From Polydactylus sextarius (Eukaryota > Chordata > Actinopteri > Polynemidae): a stretch of 64,000 nucleotides of DNA. This document shows positions 1 to 12,601 of the stretch, one piece after another. Below the pieces are notes generated by a model. That model was not told the origin of the DNA and ran no database searches. It worked only from the letters and a program-made list of their open reading frames with translations. Numbering within the stretch: position 1 is the first letter of the stretch; each line of letters opens with the position of its first letter. The stretch covers positions 3,155,001 through 3,219,000 of the forward strand of contig CM028919.1 in NCBI GenBank assembly GCA_016801845.1, in the 5' to 3' direction. The translations under genes and the position numbers were made by a program.

Positions 1-1147
1 CCTAAACTGCACCACACCTGTCTCACACAGCAGAGCTTTTTGTACAAGTTCCTTATTATAACATTATAGATAGATACCAAAGCTCCAAAATAACATTTCT
101 CCTGTTTCCTGCTTCCAGTCAGTGGTTCTACACTATATGTTGCCTCACTCTAATAACATCAAAGAGAGTTCAGCAACTGCTGATGTCAAAAATGTATCTT
201 TGATATGATATCAAATATAAATAAATGGCTAATGAACATTATTAAGGCTAAATTAACAAATGAGGCATATTTTAGAGAACATATGGGCATAGGTTGGATC
301 TCATAGAAACTGGTTTCTTGCTCATATACAGTGCACCAAGGATGAATCATCATTATGCAGCATGAAAACAAATTTCTGATCTGGGACCACGTTTTTTTTT
401 TTTTTTTTTTAAATCCACTTCCTCAAGTGTATCACACCTCTAAAGTGGTAGCTTTGGTTGAAAAAATATAAAGTTTTTTTCATCTGAACTTTTTTTCTTG
501 TTTATTTTGTTCATTTAGCTGAACACTGGTTACTAGATTTCATATCTCTATATTCTCTGTATATTTTCTTTCCAACTGCGCCAGTAATTTCACCATCTTC
601 TCACAGTCTGCCTGTGTTGTAATTGTCATAAATAAAATGAAAGAGGGTTATAATCAGTCTGGAAGTCATTATATGAAGCCAATTATAGTATGTTATTTGT
701 ACATATCAAATGCTATGTTCCAGAAATGGCAGCACAGACCGAATGCTCTGTCTCATGTTGTACAGAGAAAGAAATGGAAACTATCTTATGAAACAAATAC
801 TTTACTAGATATTTTAGCAGGGTTCTGTTTCTCTTCAAATCGCTTTAATATCATATTGAATGTCAGTTTACATTCAGAATTTTTTATATTACATTACATA
901 TTAATATCATTAGGAGGAAGTGGACCATTCAAGATTATATTAATGCATTTATGTTGCATTAGCCTGTTCATCGTGTGGAGAAATTTAAAAGGCAGTGAAA
1001 GAAGAGTCGCAGTTCAACAATTACATTTGGAGCATCTTTATTGACTGAGCTCATGACAGCTTTTCTTTTCAGATGGATCTATGTAAGGCTGAAACGTTCA
1101 AGTGATTTTTCTGAACAATATTGTGATAATGGTGATTAAGTCACCAT
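1..1147. other. Non-genic stretch, no gene seen
   Basis: AT-rich DNA with no recognisable coding region or element. A run of 19 T lies at 392-410. The open frame at 637-1044 is read as chance: it has no recognisable domain, an AT-driven amino-acid mix and no convincing splice context. Confidence 0.6.
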
Positions 1148-1291
1148 TATCCATCCATTATATAAGCGATGACAGATCACCAGTCTATCACAAGCTGACG
1201 AATGGAGATACAGAAACATTCTTGGTCAGTCACGTTCACAACTATGACTTTAGAGTCATGCACCTAAACCTGCAAGTCAGAAGACGTAAGA
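1148..1291 (-). repeat. Decayed copy of the tRNA-headed SINE / RTE-tail repeat
   Basis: Starts with a CCATCCATTATATAAGCG-like stretch, continues with ATCACCAGTCTATCACA, then a GAGATACAGAAACATTC stretch and GTTCACAACTATGA. The same order of motifs occurs in the better copy at 39134-39293 (TCACCAGCTCGTCGCA, then AGACAAACAACCATTC, then TCCACACCTATGG). The family's sense strand is minus, judged from the B box in the 40.7-kb copy. This copy is diverged and lacks the tRNA-like head. The assignment rests on motif order, so it is moderately secure. Confidence 0.45.
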
Positions 1292-1570
1292 ACCAGTAAG
1301 AAACCACATCTAATCACTGCACCACAACTTGTGGTTTATGACATCACTCATTAATATTCAACTAGTTTGGGAGTCACTATAGTTTAGAAATTTCCATTCA
1401 TTAGTATTATCGAGTGTTTCAGCTTTGTTTTCACTTTAGTTTCTTTTTAGAGCAGTTTGAGAACAGTTTTAGAGGAGTAGTAGTTAGTTTTAGGACTTAC
1501 TTATTATTACCATTAATTAAGGAATTAATACATCTTTTTTTTTCTTAAATTTAGTCCGTGTTAAGAGATA

Positions 1571-2147
1571 CACTGCCTGGCTGAAAAAAAAAGTCACCAT
1601 CTGATGAAGTGATGCACCCATCATGCCTAGTGGCTACTGTACAAGTGCAGTACTATGATCTGGGGTTGCTGCAGTTGGTCAGGTCTGGGTTCATCAACAT
1701 TATGTGCCTAAAGAATGAGGTCAGCTGACTACCTGAATATACTGAATGACCAGGTTATTACATCAATGGATTTTTTCTTCCCTGATGGCATGGGCATATT
1801 CCAAGATGACAATGCCAGGATTCATCAGGCTCAAATTGCGAAAGAGTGGTTCAGTGAGCATGAGCCATCATTTTTCCACATGGATTGGCCACAACAGAGT
1901 CCAGACCTTAACCCCATTGAGAATCTTTGGGATGTTCTGGAGAAGACTTTGCACAGTGGTCTGACTCTCCCATCATCAATACAATACAAGATCTTGGTGA
2001 AAAATTAATGCAACACTGGACGGAAATGAACCTTCAGACGCTTATCGAAACAATGCAACAACCAATACGTGCTATAATCAAAGTTAAAGGTGGACCAACG
2101 AAATATTAGAGTGCGTAACCTTTTTCTTTTTTGTTGGCCAGGCAGTG
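1571..2147 (+). mobile_element. Tc1/mariner-type transposon, internally deleted, ends intact
   Basis: Both ends are present. The left end at 1571 reads CACTGCCTGGC and the right end, ending at 2147, is its exact complement GCCAGGCAGTG. Each is flanked by TA (1569-1570 and 2148-2149), the target duplication expected of Tc1/mariner cut-and-paste transposition. The inner parts of the ends (A-run then GTCACC on the left; GTAACC then T-run on the right) also mirror each other. A full Tc1 element is usually 1.2-1.7 kb. This one is 577 bp and has lost the 5' half of its transposase gene, so it could move only if a related transposase were supplied in trans. Confidence 0.9.
1715..2109 (+). pseudogene. 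Tc1-type transposase, C-terminal catalytic part, frameshifted
   Basis: The reading frame from 1715 carries the end of the DDE transposase domain: DNARIHQA (catalytic Asp codon 1808-1810) and SPDLNPIENLWDVLEK (catalytic Glu codon 1919-1921). The first catalytic Asp and the DNA-binding N-terminus are missing because of the internal deletion. Thirty-six residues lie between the second Asp and the Glu, not the 34 of classical Tc1. At 1978-1987 the pentamer AATAC is tandemly duplicated. This shifts the frame, and the C-terminal part (IQDLGEKLMQHW to GGPTKY) continues in another frame to the stop at 2107-2109. The product would be an inactive fragment. Family recognition is firm; the subfamily is not determined. 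Confidence 0.88.
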
Positions 2148-2149
2148 TA

Positions 2150-5100
2150 TTTACATAATGAAAAAAAACAACCTCCTTTTAAATAAGCCAGAAAAAGAAA
2201 ATTACGAATGCACTGATTTTTTTCACCTATAACATCTTTTTTTTCTGACACCCTTAAACTGATCCAAACACAAGAAGACACTAAAATTGCCCAAGCGCTG
2301 CAACAGCAATATACAGAATGCAGGGGATCCCATTCTACAGTCCAGAAGCAGTTAACAGAGTGATAACAAGAGCATGAGAAACCCAGAGTGTGAGCCTGTT
2401 CTTGCTCACCTGCTGGTTCATAATGTTTAAATTGTTCCTCTGGTGTGAACCCTGAAAAAGATGTTTCTATAAAGAGATAACAAAATTTTTTTTCTGAGCT
2501 TGTACACTTGAGATTAGCCTTCTTATGAAAGCTTAGGTCTGATAAGCAGTGAGTGAATGAGAGTGGAAAGTACGAAGGTCCAAAACTGTCCAATTGCTAA
2601 ACAATTGAACAATTGGCTACTTATAGAAGAAGAGTGTGTCTTAAATGCAACTTCAGGTCTCACACTTTGCAAAAGTTTTCAGAACTACATACGCGCTCAT
2701 TTGTGGCTGGTGCCACAAGAAGTGTATGAGAAGTATATGTATTCACATAAACTTTTAATAAAGACAGTTTGAAACCAGGTTTAAATTGTTATATTTATTA
2801 TTATTGGTGAAATATATAATTAACCAATTGTGACAAAATATTATGTTTAATTTATCATTCTTATGACAGCTGAAGAATTGGAGGAGGTGGTGCTCTAGTG
2901 CCCCCTATTGACCTGTCACCACTGTGTCGTAAATATACCGCCTGCTCATAAAGTCTTTTAATATTCAGTCAGTGAAGTTACAGACTATCCCTCATTATAA
3001 AACACAGCTGAAGCCACAGTTTCTCCCCTGACTAATCCAAAGGATCGGCTCCTCATTTGACTAAGATGAAAGGCAAATGAGGTGTCATTAACAAGGCAAC
3101 AAATTGTTGCACAATGATTGTGCATGGCTCACAGAAACATGGCAAATTCCTCTCTGAGAGAAAATACCTCAACAACACTAAACAGCCACACGGATTATGG
3201 ATTTTGTTTTTTTGTTTTTTTTCTCCTGCGAACTCCACCGGATCCTTAATACAAGATTTCCTGTGGGAAATACATGCCTTTGTGTCTGTGGTTGTTGATG
3301 AGTACTGTACAACTGCTAGAAATGTGGCTCACACATAAAGGGGGTGTCAGAGTTAATATGGTGCTGCGTGCAAGCAGGTTGGGGCTTTAGGGGATAAGCC
3401 TTCGCAGAAGCATGTGTTTTACCGTGCCTATTTATCTTAATGGGCTGAAGCCCCAGGGGAGAGGCTTACAGGGTTTCCCTGCAGCAGCTACAGCTATGGG
3501 GAGGATGTCAGCAGTGACACAGCTAGGTGAGGAATTCTGCTATATCCTGCTTGGAGCAGGATAGACAGGGCGTTAACACCGGGTCAGGCGGCACGGTGCC
3601 AGTGTTGCTCTACGTACTAATGAGAGAAACAATTTCAGCTGAATTATCCCAAGGGTGCGATGGTGCGAAGTGCGAAGTGGTGTAGTGAGGCAATGTGTGC
3701 AGCCAGATACCTATCACATGGCTTGATAGTAATAACTGCATGCTCATATTTTAGTTTCAGTCTGTTTAATTTATGTTAAAGATGGCTGTCTCTGTGTTGA
3801 TTTTACAATTAAAGCAATAGAAAGCAGTCTTTTACATCCCTGTCTTCACATGGGAGAGGTAACTGTCTGAAAAATCCCGTAAGCTGATGTCAGTAAATTG
3901 CACACGGCTCAGGGATTACAAATTGAGGCTGGTGTATAATGCTTTGTAGAGGACACCAAAGGGACATGCGAAGCAAAAGTTCTGCCTATGCCTATTTAGG
4001 AACCTGTCTTCCTGCTGTTTCACATTTATTGTTATTATATGTTAGAAATGACTGACAGGAAATTTAAAGAGAGAGCGAGAGAGATGTGTAAGTATCAAAT
4101 CTAAGACCTCCAATGTACCAGGATACCCACTGATATTGAGTTGTAAATGTTAATTTCACACCTTGTGAGAGGGGAGATTTGACAAACCAGGGGGTAACTA
4201 CACTCCTAAATGTGGGGATGCTTATCTGATCTGCAGCTTCACATAACATTATTGTTATTCCATAATGGCACATTAACAACCATTACAGTGGATTAGCTTG
4301 TTTTAGCCCAGTAAGTGCAATTTGGGAAGCTATTACTGTGCAGTTTCTAACTCATCTATATTGATTTCCGATTTGAAAACTGAATGATTACACTTCATTA
4401 TCTCAGTTAACATTTCACCACCCGTATTTCTCTGGTCCGAGTTCTGTTAATCTTGTGCAACTGCAGTTGTGACCATTATCAAAACTGTTCTAGGTTCATT
4501 CGATAACTTAAATCTTGGGCTTATCAGCTTCAAAAGCTGATAAACGTAAACTTCATTAACAGTTACACCCATCAGGTAGAGATATGTTATGGCCACAATG
4601 ACCAGTAGAGAATAAAAAGTGAAGTAACACTCACAAAATCTGGAGGCCACACAGAAATAAATTAAACCAACAACAAAAAAGTCACAAAAACTAGACTCTC
4701 TATTTATTCTCAAAACACAAAAGAAATGCCATCAAAACAACAATCCACCCAACAAAGATAAGGAGTACCTGAAAAGATTTAGACGAACACAGTGGCGGGC
4801 ATGTAACAACTAACAGTCGTATCTCTGTCCACCAGGCAAATATCGGAGGAAAACTTACTCTCCTTTGAGATTTGTTTTGGTCGTCACCAGATCCTGAGGG
4901 AAATATCTGACTTTTTAGCTTCTAATTGCTCCACTGTGTTTACCAGCTAATCGCCAGTTTTGTAAGTCTGCTATTTGATGCTGGTCAGGTTCCGTACAGT
5001 GAGTTTATTGCTGAAGACAGCTGCCTGCTGTGGATGAAAACTAGGTTGATGAGAGCAGTGAGACTGGGATAAACAGTAACTGTTTAAAGTTGTGGCTCAT

Positions 5101-5509
5101 AAAACCAAAGCAATTAACTCTCCAAATCACAGATGAACACTTTCTGACCAGCCGCCTCTGTAGTTAAGGTCTGGTTAGTGTGGTCAACAAACGCTAATAA
5201 GCAAAGAGAAGGAAAAGGCTGTAGATAGAGAGGGCACAGACCCTGTTCTGTGCTTCATATGTTGAGTCACTGACACATCACACAGGATTTGCCATAATAA
5301 AATATCCAAAGGTTTCTTGCATTACTTCTCAAAGACAGATAATTCTTCTTAATTCTTCTTTTAAAGCTATACTGAGATTACAGATTCCCAACTGTTAAAA
5401 CACATGACAGTAATTGCGCTTTCCATGTAAATGGGGGTTAATTAAGGGTTGGGCAGCCTAAGCTGCCAGGACTCTATTGTTTTCCTGGATGTTCTTCTTC
5501 TTCTTCTGA
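2150..5509. other. Non-genic stretch, no gene seen
   Basis: No gene or named element recognised. A somewhat GC-richer, CpG-containing block lies at about 3350-3700, with a short GGTGCGA/GTGCGAAG reiteration at 3654-3680. A (CTT)n run sits just past the start of the 5.4-5.5-kb part. The 169-codon minus-strand frame at 2084-2593 begins inside the Tc1 end and shows no domain, so it is read as chance. Confidence 0.5.
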
Positions 5510-6540
5510 GGAAGTTCTACTTCCTATGCGCAAAATATGATCAAACTTTGTACAAAGGTCCAGTCCAGACTGCCTCAGCTGCAAAAACAGCTCAGCAGTC
5601 CTGATGGTGGTGCTACAGCAAGCCGTTAATAGCTGTACATTTAAAACAAATCAACCATATGTGCTACAGATTTGCAACTTTAAACAAAATATATCCCCAA
5701 AACTAAAGGAACGTTTGTACATTTAAACCTATTGCAAATTATGGCATCCATCACTGTTTTTTTTTCAAAAACTGTAAAACTTATAAAACCAATCTCCTCC
5801 CACAGCTTTTGCTCAATTGACACCAAATTTGCCACAGAGCATCTTCCAACTGTCCTACACAAACAATCCAAACAGATTTTTGATTTATCAAACATTGAGC
5901 CTACAGTGCATCACAATGTTTGACTGCAAACTGTATTTTACAACAAATGCTCACAAATTCTTTCTAAATACATTTCTAATGTTCATTTAAAAAAGGACTA
6001 AATTTTGGAGTCATCATAGATTTTTCAAAAAATATCAGAATTTTATCTCAAAAACTGATTTTTTTTTTACAGCATTTTGAATTTCACTCTCATGTGAACA
6101 ATTTTAAAAATCAGTTTTTCATTTATTAAGCCAATGAAACATTTTTAAAAACACAGTACCAACATATCTATGCTGTCTAGATACAATTTGTGTATTTTCA
6201 GATTTTTGTCTTAACTGAATTTTTGACAGCCATTTGAAATCTGCCTTTATACCCTAACGGCTGCTGTCTTCCACACAGGTGACTGGCTTAATCAATTTGT
6301 GAGGCTACATGTGACATTTCCACTTGCCAATTAGCTCAGTGAGGTACAGGATGGATCTAGGTGTTGAAGATTATGAGTTCAAGCTTCAACTGATGTAAAA
6401 TGATGATGTTTGAATGCCTCTTTTTTTTTTTAATCTTCCTTCACTCTGCTTGTTGCTCAGAATTGCCCAATTTTGCCTAAAATTGCCCGGACCCCGACCA
6501 TTGCTGCACAGCAGCTATAATTAGACCTATAACTTGCAAA
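5510..6540. repeat. Probable long dispersed repeat, AT-rich, class unknown
   Basis: The block has the texture of an old teleost interspersed repeat: several T-runs, phrases such as AACGGCTGCTGTCTTCCACA near 6260, and AATTGCCC reiterated around 6460-6490. I recall similar text in other fish genomes but cannot name the family. No terminal repeats or target duplications are visible, so both ends are approximate. It contains the tRNA-like stretch listed separately. Confidence is low. Confidence 0.3.
6322..6395 (+). repeat. tRNA-like (A box / B box) stretch, possible SINE head
   Basis: TTAGCTCAGTGAGG at 6331-6344 resembles a pol III A box. GAGTTCAAGC at 6375-6384 resembles a weak B box at about the right distance. 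No acceptor stem pairs and the B box is degenerate, so this is not a functional tRNA. It could be the decayed head of a SINE inside the surrounding repeat, or coincidence. Confidence 0.25.
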
Positions 6541-8880
6541 TGAAGGTTGGCACAAGCTTAATAAGCCAGAATGTCTCTTAATTCTCATAATGTTCTTTCC
6601 TGACTTTTCTACTCAGCTGATTGTAGGTGTTTTACAGTAAAAAAAATCTGATTTTGCAACAATTTCAATCACCCAGTTGCATTGTTGCTCGGAGTGAAGT
6701 CTACTGATTGAATCACCATCCGATTACCTTTTTTACCATATGTTAATCCATCTAATAATCTGCGAGGTTACAGATTTAAGTGCTGAATTAGTATGACAGA
6801 CTCCAGCTCTGAGCGGGGCTGCTGCTTTAATGATGGTGTGCCAAGAAGGAGAAAGAAGAAGACTCATCATCTTTAATTCAATCCTGCCATGAGCTGGACA
6901 GCTGGAGGCATAGTTTACACTTTGCCTATCTGCCTTCTTGCTTCCTGAAAAGATTCTCCTCCACCCCCCTCCACTCCACTCCCACACACACATATACACA
7001 CCAGAGTCATAAAGCCTTAAAGAATAAATCATTCAAACTAATTCACAGCCAAAACCAAACACACACTGATACCTTAAAAGAACAAAAGAGACTTTTCTGT
7101 CAGTGTGACTCAGTCCGGGCAGAATGCACCAGAGCATCGTCCGCCCTGACATAATTATTTGTCAACAAGCAATAGACTTAGAAAACATTAGAGGATGGCT
7201 TGATGTAATTGCTCTTTCACCACTGCACTGTGGTTATGAATGTTTTGCCAAAGTCAATATGATTATGGTGATGAAAATACTCCTCGCCTGCAGCAGAAAG
7301 AATGGATTTGTAAAGGATATATTTCTCTTATTTCCCATACAGCAGAGAAACAAACACCATAACAGAAGGTCAATACAAAATTTACGATACTTTAAATTGT
7401 GCTCCAGCAGCAAGAGTAACACAACTGTTAAGAAGTCCATGCATCACACATACAGCTGGAAAAACATGCCCCGAGGTTAGAAAACATATTAACCCCTAAT
7501 AGATCACAAATAAAGAATGATAACGCACTTAATGGTACAGACTTTTTTCCTAGGCTGCTGTCTGAGACAGCAGGTTTAAAAACAGGTTTTGTCTTGTTGA
7601 TGACAGCGATATTGTTTGCTGCCAGGCAAAGCCAATTAATAAATAGTTAATATAATGTTCATGTCTAAGTGTCCTGGTTTCTTTCTCTCTTTTTGTTGTT
7701 CCCATATTTTCCTGCACACTCTGACTAAATGGCAGTTTAATTTCTCTGTTAACCTTGCTGTGCTGCTGACCTTTCTCTGAAAGTACAAAAACCTGACATT
7801 GATCTAGTTTTAAATTTAGGACCATAGTGATTTTTGGGCTTTAGGCAGACTAAGGTGCCTCTGTCATTTAATCATATCACTATACTGCTCTGTATGTGAG
7901 AATGATATTATTAGCAGTGTAAGATATACTCCAATGTCAAGACTAAAGAAAAACACTAGACTCAGAGTTTTTGAGATCTCACCATCATCATTAATCATGA
8001 AAAAAAACAAATGACAACTTCAGCCACTGCTCACATTCTGAACACCTGCACACTTTTCTCAGACAACTGCAATCACGGGCCGGATCAGCACCAGACAGAG
8101 TCTGGTGGATGACACCATTTGCAACTCAATTTCACTGAGGCCAGGGAGTTGCAGGTGGAATTTCAGAAGCAAAGGACCAATTTCAACCCTGTCTGTATCA
8201 GAAGAAGAGACATTGGGTGTCCACATAGGCCCTAAGACTATAATATATATAGTCTATAAGTGTTAGAAATGTAGGCGCCCCCTATACTTTTGAAAGAGAC
8301 TCAGATCCTTTAATGGGTGGAGAAACATGCTGCAAAAGTTTTTTGAGGTGATGATGGCCAGTGTTATCTGGGTTAACAAGGTGAAGACAACTGATGCCAA
8401 CAGACTCAATAAGCTTGACAGAAAAGCTGCCTCAGAAAATTTGAAGACATGTAACATTAAACATAGAAGATATCTGAAAATATGTCTAAACATATTTTGC
8501 AATTAAATCAAACACAGTGTTTGGTAAAATGCAGATTTTACACCGCTGTTTATGGTTAATGGTTAAAAAAAGGTGCTGAAATTAAATTGCGATAGATTGG
8601 AATTAAAAAGCCGCACTAATTGTGACAAACTTTCAGATGATATATTCAAAAAATATGCAATTTCCTGTATTTTCCAGGAATTCCACATCATTCCAACATC
8701 TGAAATAAAATGTTGCCACTATCTTTTTCTGTCAACCCACTCCAGTTAAAATAAAAACAGTGATGCATGCTCCTTATGTCTATGTGACACTTTTATAAAA
8801 GATGATGTAAAAATGACTTCTAGGTCTGATATATTTTTGGCACGAGGGTTTTAAAAAAGATGTCACATTTTCAGAGGAGC

Positions 8881-8883
<3 letters not shown>
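6541..8883. other. Non-genic stretch, no gene seen
   Basis: No gene or recognisable element. The open frame at 7124-7480 has no domain, and its antisense frame is equally long. Nothing else notable was seen. Confidence 0.5.

Positions 8884-8912
<29 letters not shown>
8884..8912. repeat. Poly-T run, 29 bp
   Basis: Uninterrupted run of 29 T, followed by AAATATAC. It could be the antisense poly-A tail of a retroposon, but no retroposon body is recognised on its right side. The poly-lysine frame through it on the minus strand is an artefact. Confidence 0.95.
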
Positions 8913-8916
<4 letters not shown>

Positions 8917-10309
8917 ATACCTGTAACTGGCTCAGCTCTGAGAGCGTGAAGGAAAGGAGTCTCAGGCAGCAGATTGAACTGTCCTCCAAATGCTCACCAA
9001 ATGACAGGGATTGATCTTTGTGATTGCACGGATTTCCTTTATCTGCTTCATCTGTTAAATCCAAACAATCTCTTGTATCTTATCCACTTTAAGCCGCCTC
9101 TGTAGCATTTGTTGCCTCCGTTCTGGTTTTTGAAAACTGCTTTTTTTTTTCTCAACTTTCTGTTGCCCAGTGCATCATGAGTCTGTTGTGGCAGCTTTGG
9201 GGGAAAACGAAAGTACCACCACATGTTTCTGCAGATTTATTGAGAAAGAGTAAAATGCTGCCATGTTGTCTACTACTGAGGTGAAAAATAGGAAGGTGGA
9301 AATGTCCTGCAAAAGATGAAGCGGTTATTGAAAACTGCTGATGTTGGCAGTGGTAGAGTAGGTCCAGCACAAGAAAAATGTGTCGTGGGCACGTGGGGGG
9401 ATGATTAGTGACTCCAGACTGTGGATTATGTGCCTTATGGGAGCAGTCCCTGTGGATGCTGTGTCACATTAACGGCCTACTTAGGTTCTAGGACGGTAAT
9501 GAATCTTGTGAGGCCACTGATAAAATACCACTAACTAACGTTTCATGGATGCTCAAGTTCAAAAAAGCCTGAACGTCTCACATATAGTGATCATTACACA
9601 CCCGGAAAACAAAACTGTAGGATCACTTGTATATATTCCATATCATAAATTTCTTCTGAAAGGCCATATTTCTACCCAAACCTATTTTTTTTAACAATTC
9701 TTTCAGATTATTGTTTTAAATTATTGTTTGGCCCCAATTTATCTGTCCTCGTTCAATCTACTCTTTTCACCAAAAATAGTCTAGCCACCAACTAGCCAGT
9801 AAATGATAGCTAAAGTGCCAGATATTTTCAACAAGAACTGGGAAGTGAAACAGAGCTAAAACGAGAGGGAATGTCAGATTCTATGTCCAGGTGGCTGCTC
9901 CAGAACGAATGCTAGATGTGTAAATCAGCAACTGTTTCTAACTCTTTTAATTTTAACTTCCAAAGGTGATTTTTGGCCCTGTTTAAACAATTTAAACAAG
10001 TGTATGGTGTGAAGTAGAAGTGTGTTTTCTATTAACCTGTTTTCAGCCATTTATCTGAACAGAAACATGGCTGTCAGAGGAAATATAAATCTAAACTTTA
10101 ATTAATATGCACACAAACATGATCACACAGCATATCTGAATCAGAAGAATCGGAGCTTTTTCATGGATGTTATTTTTTGTAAGCTGAAAGATTACCAGGT
10201 GTGCCTCCACCCAGCCACACTTTTTACTTTCCAGGTGGATGCTAAAGTGTTACCAGACGAAATTAGATATATAAAATCTCCAGTGCTATCTGGGTCTACA
10301 CTGAGGTCT
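8913..10309. other. Non-genic stretch, no gene seen
   Basis: No gene, RNA or named repeat recognised. The left edge of the LINE fragment that follows is uncertain and could extend leftwards to about 10225. Confidence 0.5.
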
Positions 10310-10770
10310 CCTAGCAGCTGGGTGTATCCGGAAATTCTCCAACAGGAGTCTAGAAAACATCCTGACCAGATACCTGAACCACCTCAGATTGCTCCTTCTG
10401 ATGTGACAGAGCAGCAACTACAAGCTCCCTCTCAGACTTTGTGTGGAGGAAAGTAATTTCGACCTCTTGCATCTTCAGTCTCATTATTTCAGTCCCTACC
10501 CAATGATTATGACCATAGGTGAGTGTCAGGACAAAGATCAACTATTAAATCAGCAGCTTCACCCTCTGGCTCAGCTCCCTCTTCTCCATGATGGTCCACT
10601 ACAACACCTGCATTACTGCTGACATCACACACCTCTTGCTCCATCCTACTCTGTCACGTAAATAAGGCCCCAGGATACTTGAACTCCATCACTTCCTCCA
10701 ATCTGAAGGGAGTAATCCAGCCCTTTCTGGCCTGGAAACCATGGCCAATCCCAACTGCTTCACAATAAAA
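10310..10770 (-). mobile_element. Degraded non-LTR retrotransposon (RTE/Rex-like), 3' part of the reverse-transcriptase ORF
   Basis: On the minus strand the frame at 10541-10350 reads LTLTYGHNHWVGTEIMRLKM then EVEITFLH. This matches the teleost LINE block LTYGHELW...RSRIQAAEMSFLRR, which lies C-terminal to the reverse transcriptase. Further right, the antisense of the conserved upstream part is visible as nucleotide text (GATACTTGAACTCCATCAC at about 10675, i.e. minus-strand EFKYLG-type). Several frames are interrupted by stops and indels, so it is dead. I place it near RTE/Rex; the clade is not certain. No tail or target duplication is visible. Confidence 0.7.
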
Positions 10771-12601
10771 AATGCAATACCATCTTCCATTCCCTTTGAA
10801 GGCCAGATGTGGTTGCACCTTGACAGATTGCTATTACAACAGCAGATTCACCAAGTAGTCTGAATGATGGATTCTCTCTCTTACCAGGCTACAAATAAAA
10901 CACTTTTCCTGCCAGCTGAGTGTACACACGTTGTGCACCTGCCTGCATATTATTACCTTAATAATGCCTCCTTATAGTGCCATCAAATCAGTCATTTCAT
11001 TGGTCAGCCACTTTCCTCTGGCTCAAGATAACAATGCCCTTGACCACACCTCATTTAGTATAGTATAGTAGTTTAGTGTAGTATATTAACAATGTGGGGA
11101 CTGTAAGGGGAATAAAAAAAAATCTGTGGCAGCCTGAAATGAGCAAAGACGCTTGCCTCACACTTCAGGTCTAAGATTGGGTTGATGTCAGGGTTTATTT
11201 TACAGCTTGTTCTGTTGCCCTCATTTGGCAGAAAAATCAATTAATGCAGGTTTAAAATACAGCTGAGTCAAAATTTTTACTGTTATCCTGTTTGGTGTGA
11301 AAAGTGTTAAATTAATGCAGTTGAATGGACAGTGTTTTGCTTTTGACTACTGTTTTGGAAACAAACCAACAGATTTGCTGTATATATTTGCTGCTGTAGC
11401 AGAACCATCCGAGGTCTGAATGGTTCACTCTAGGTTATGTACAGCCTTATCCTTTTTTAAAAGAGCTCAACTTGAGCATTATGTTCAAGCAAAGTTCCCC
11501 AAACACAACAAACATGAATCAACCTCAGGGGCACAACACTTTATTCCGAGCTCAGATATGAAAGAGCCCGTAAGGTTTCTCAAAAAGCTTCTGTCACTTC
11601 TAATCACTGACGTATTGTGCAGGCAGGGAGGAAATTTGAGATTTTATGCATAGTCAGTTCCAATGATCATCCTCCCCATTGTCGCTGTCTGGGCTGCTGA
11701 AATCACAGCATCATTATGGGCTATTTGAGCACAGTGGTGACATGGCCTCGTTCCCCCTGGCCTGATGAAATAGGAGCTTTAAGAAAGGGCCGACGATGAT
11801 TGTTCTCTCTCTCTCTGTCGCGCTCCGTCTGAGTTTAGGTAGATTTATCTCTGATGGTTTCTTTTCATGCATACACGTACTCTGATCTGAGAAAACGCCA
11901 CCCACAGCAGCTTAAACTTTGTCGACAGGAAATCAAAACGAACAAATTTACAGCATGATTAAAAAGAGACCAATACAAAGAGAAAAGAAGTAGCTGGTCA
12001 GAAAAAATGTAAATACTGTGTGTGTATGTGTGTGTGTGTTTGTGTGATACTGGCGCTGGTGTATGACTTGTTCTTTGCAGCTGACATATTGCTGATCTGT
12101 TAACGTCATTGAAACTCAGACAGCATGATTCCATGATTATTTATCAACAGCCTTCACCCACTGAACACACTGACCTGTTTTTGCTGTTATTATAAATGTT
12201 AGTGGGTCATCATTGAGCTTTGCCTCAGAAATTGGATTTGAGCTGTGATATCTGGTTGCCTGTCTGTTGTTTGGTCCAGGGCAAACATTTACTTTTTGAA
12301 GGTGTTTAACTGGTGTGTGCTTGCAGCTCAAATGAAAACACTTGCGTCTGATCTACTTTTGGTTTCCTGCTCTTCATCTCATTCTCCTACTGCTCATATC
12401 GACTCCCACCACCTGCAGAATTTAAGGCCAGCTCTCATCTTCAGACTTAGCGGTTGAACCCTAATGCTCGGTCAACCTTTGTTTGTTTGCCTGCATCATA
12501 ATTTCTTGAACTTTTGCCTGACAAGTCTGTCTTTTGCCTCAAGAAACCCTAACTACTACCTTACTGGCCTTCACATCACATCCCTATCCTCCTGCTGCAT
12601 T
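10771..12601. other. Non-genic stretch, no gene seen
   Basis: Contains a short TAGTATAGT reiteration near 11056-11085 and an interrupted (TG)n tract at about 12018-12044. The part from about 12330 to 12600 has the pyrimidine-rich texture of old LTR-type fish repeats, but I cannot define ends or a family. No gene was recognised. Confidence 0.4.

Noticed and set aside
2084..2593. 169-codon open frame on the minus strand
   Set aside because: Starts in the Tc1 terminus and runs through unrelated DNA; low-complexity Cys/Ser-rich translation without a domain.
8780..9064. Minus-strand frame with a poly-lysine run
   Set aside because: Product of the 29-bp T-run; no domain on either side.
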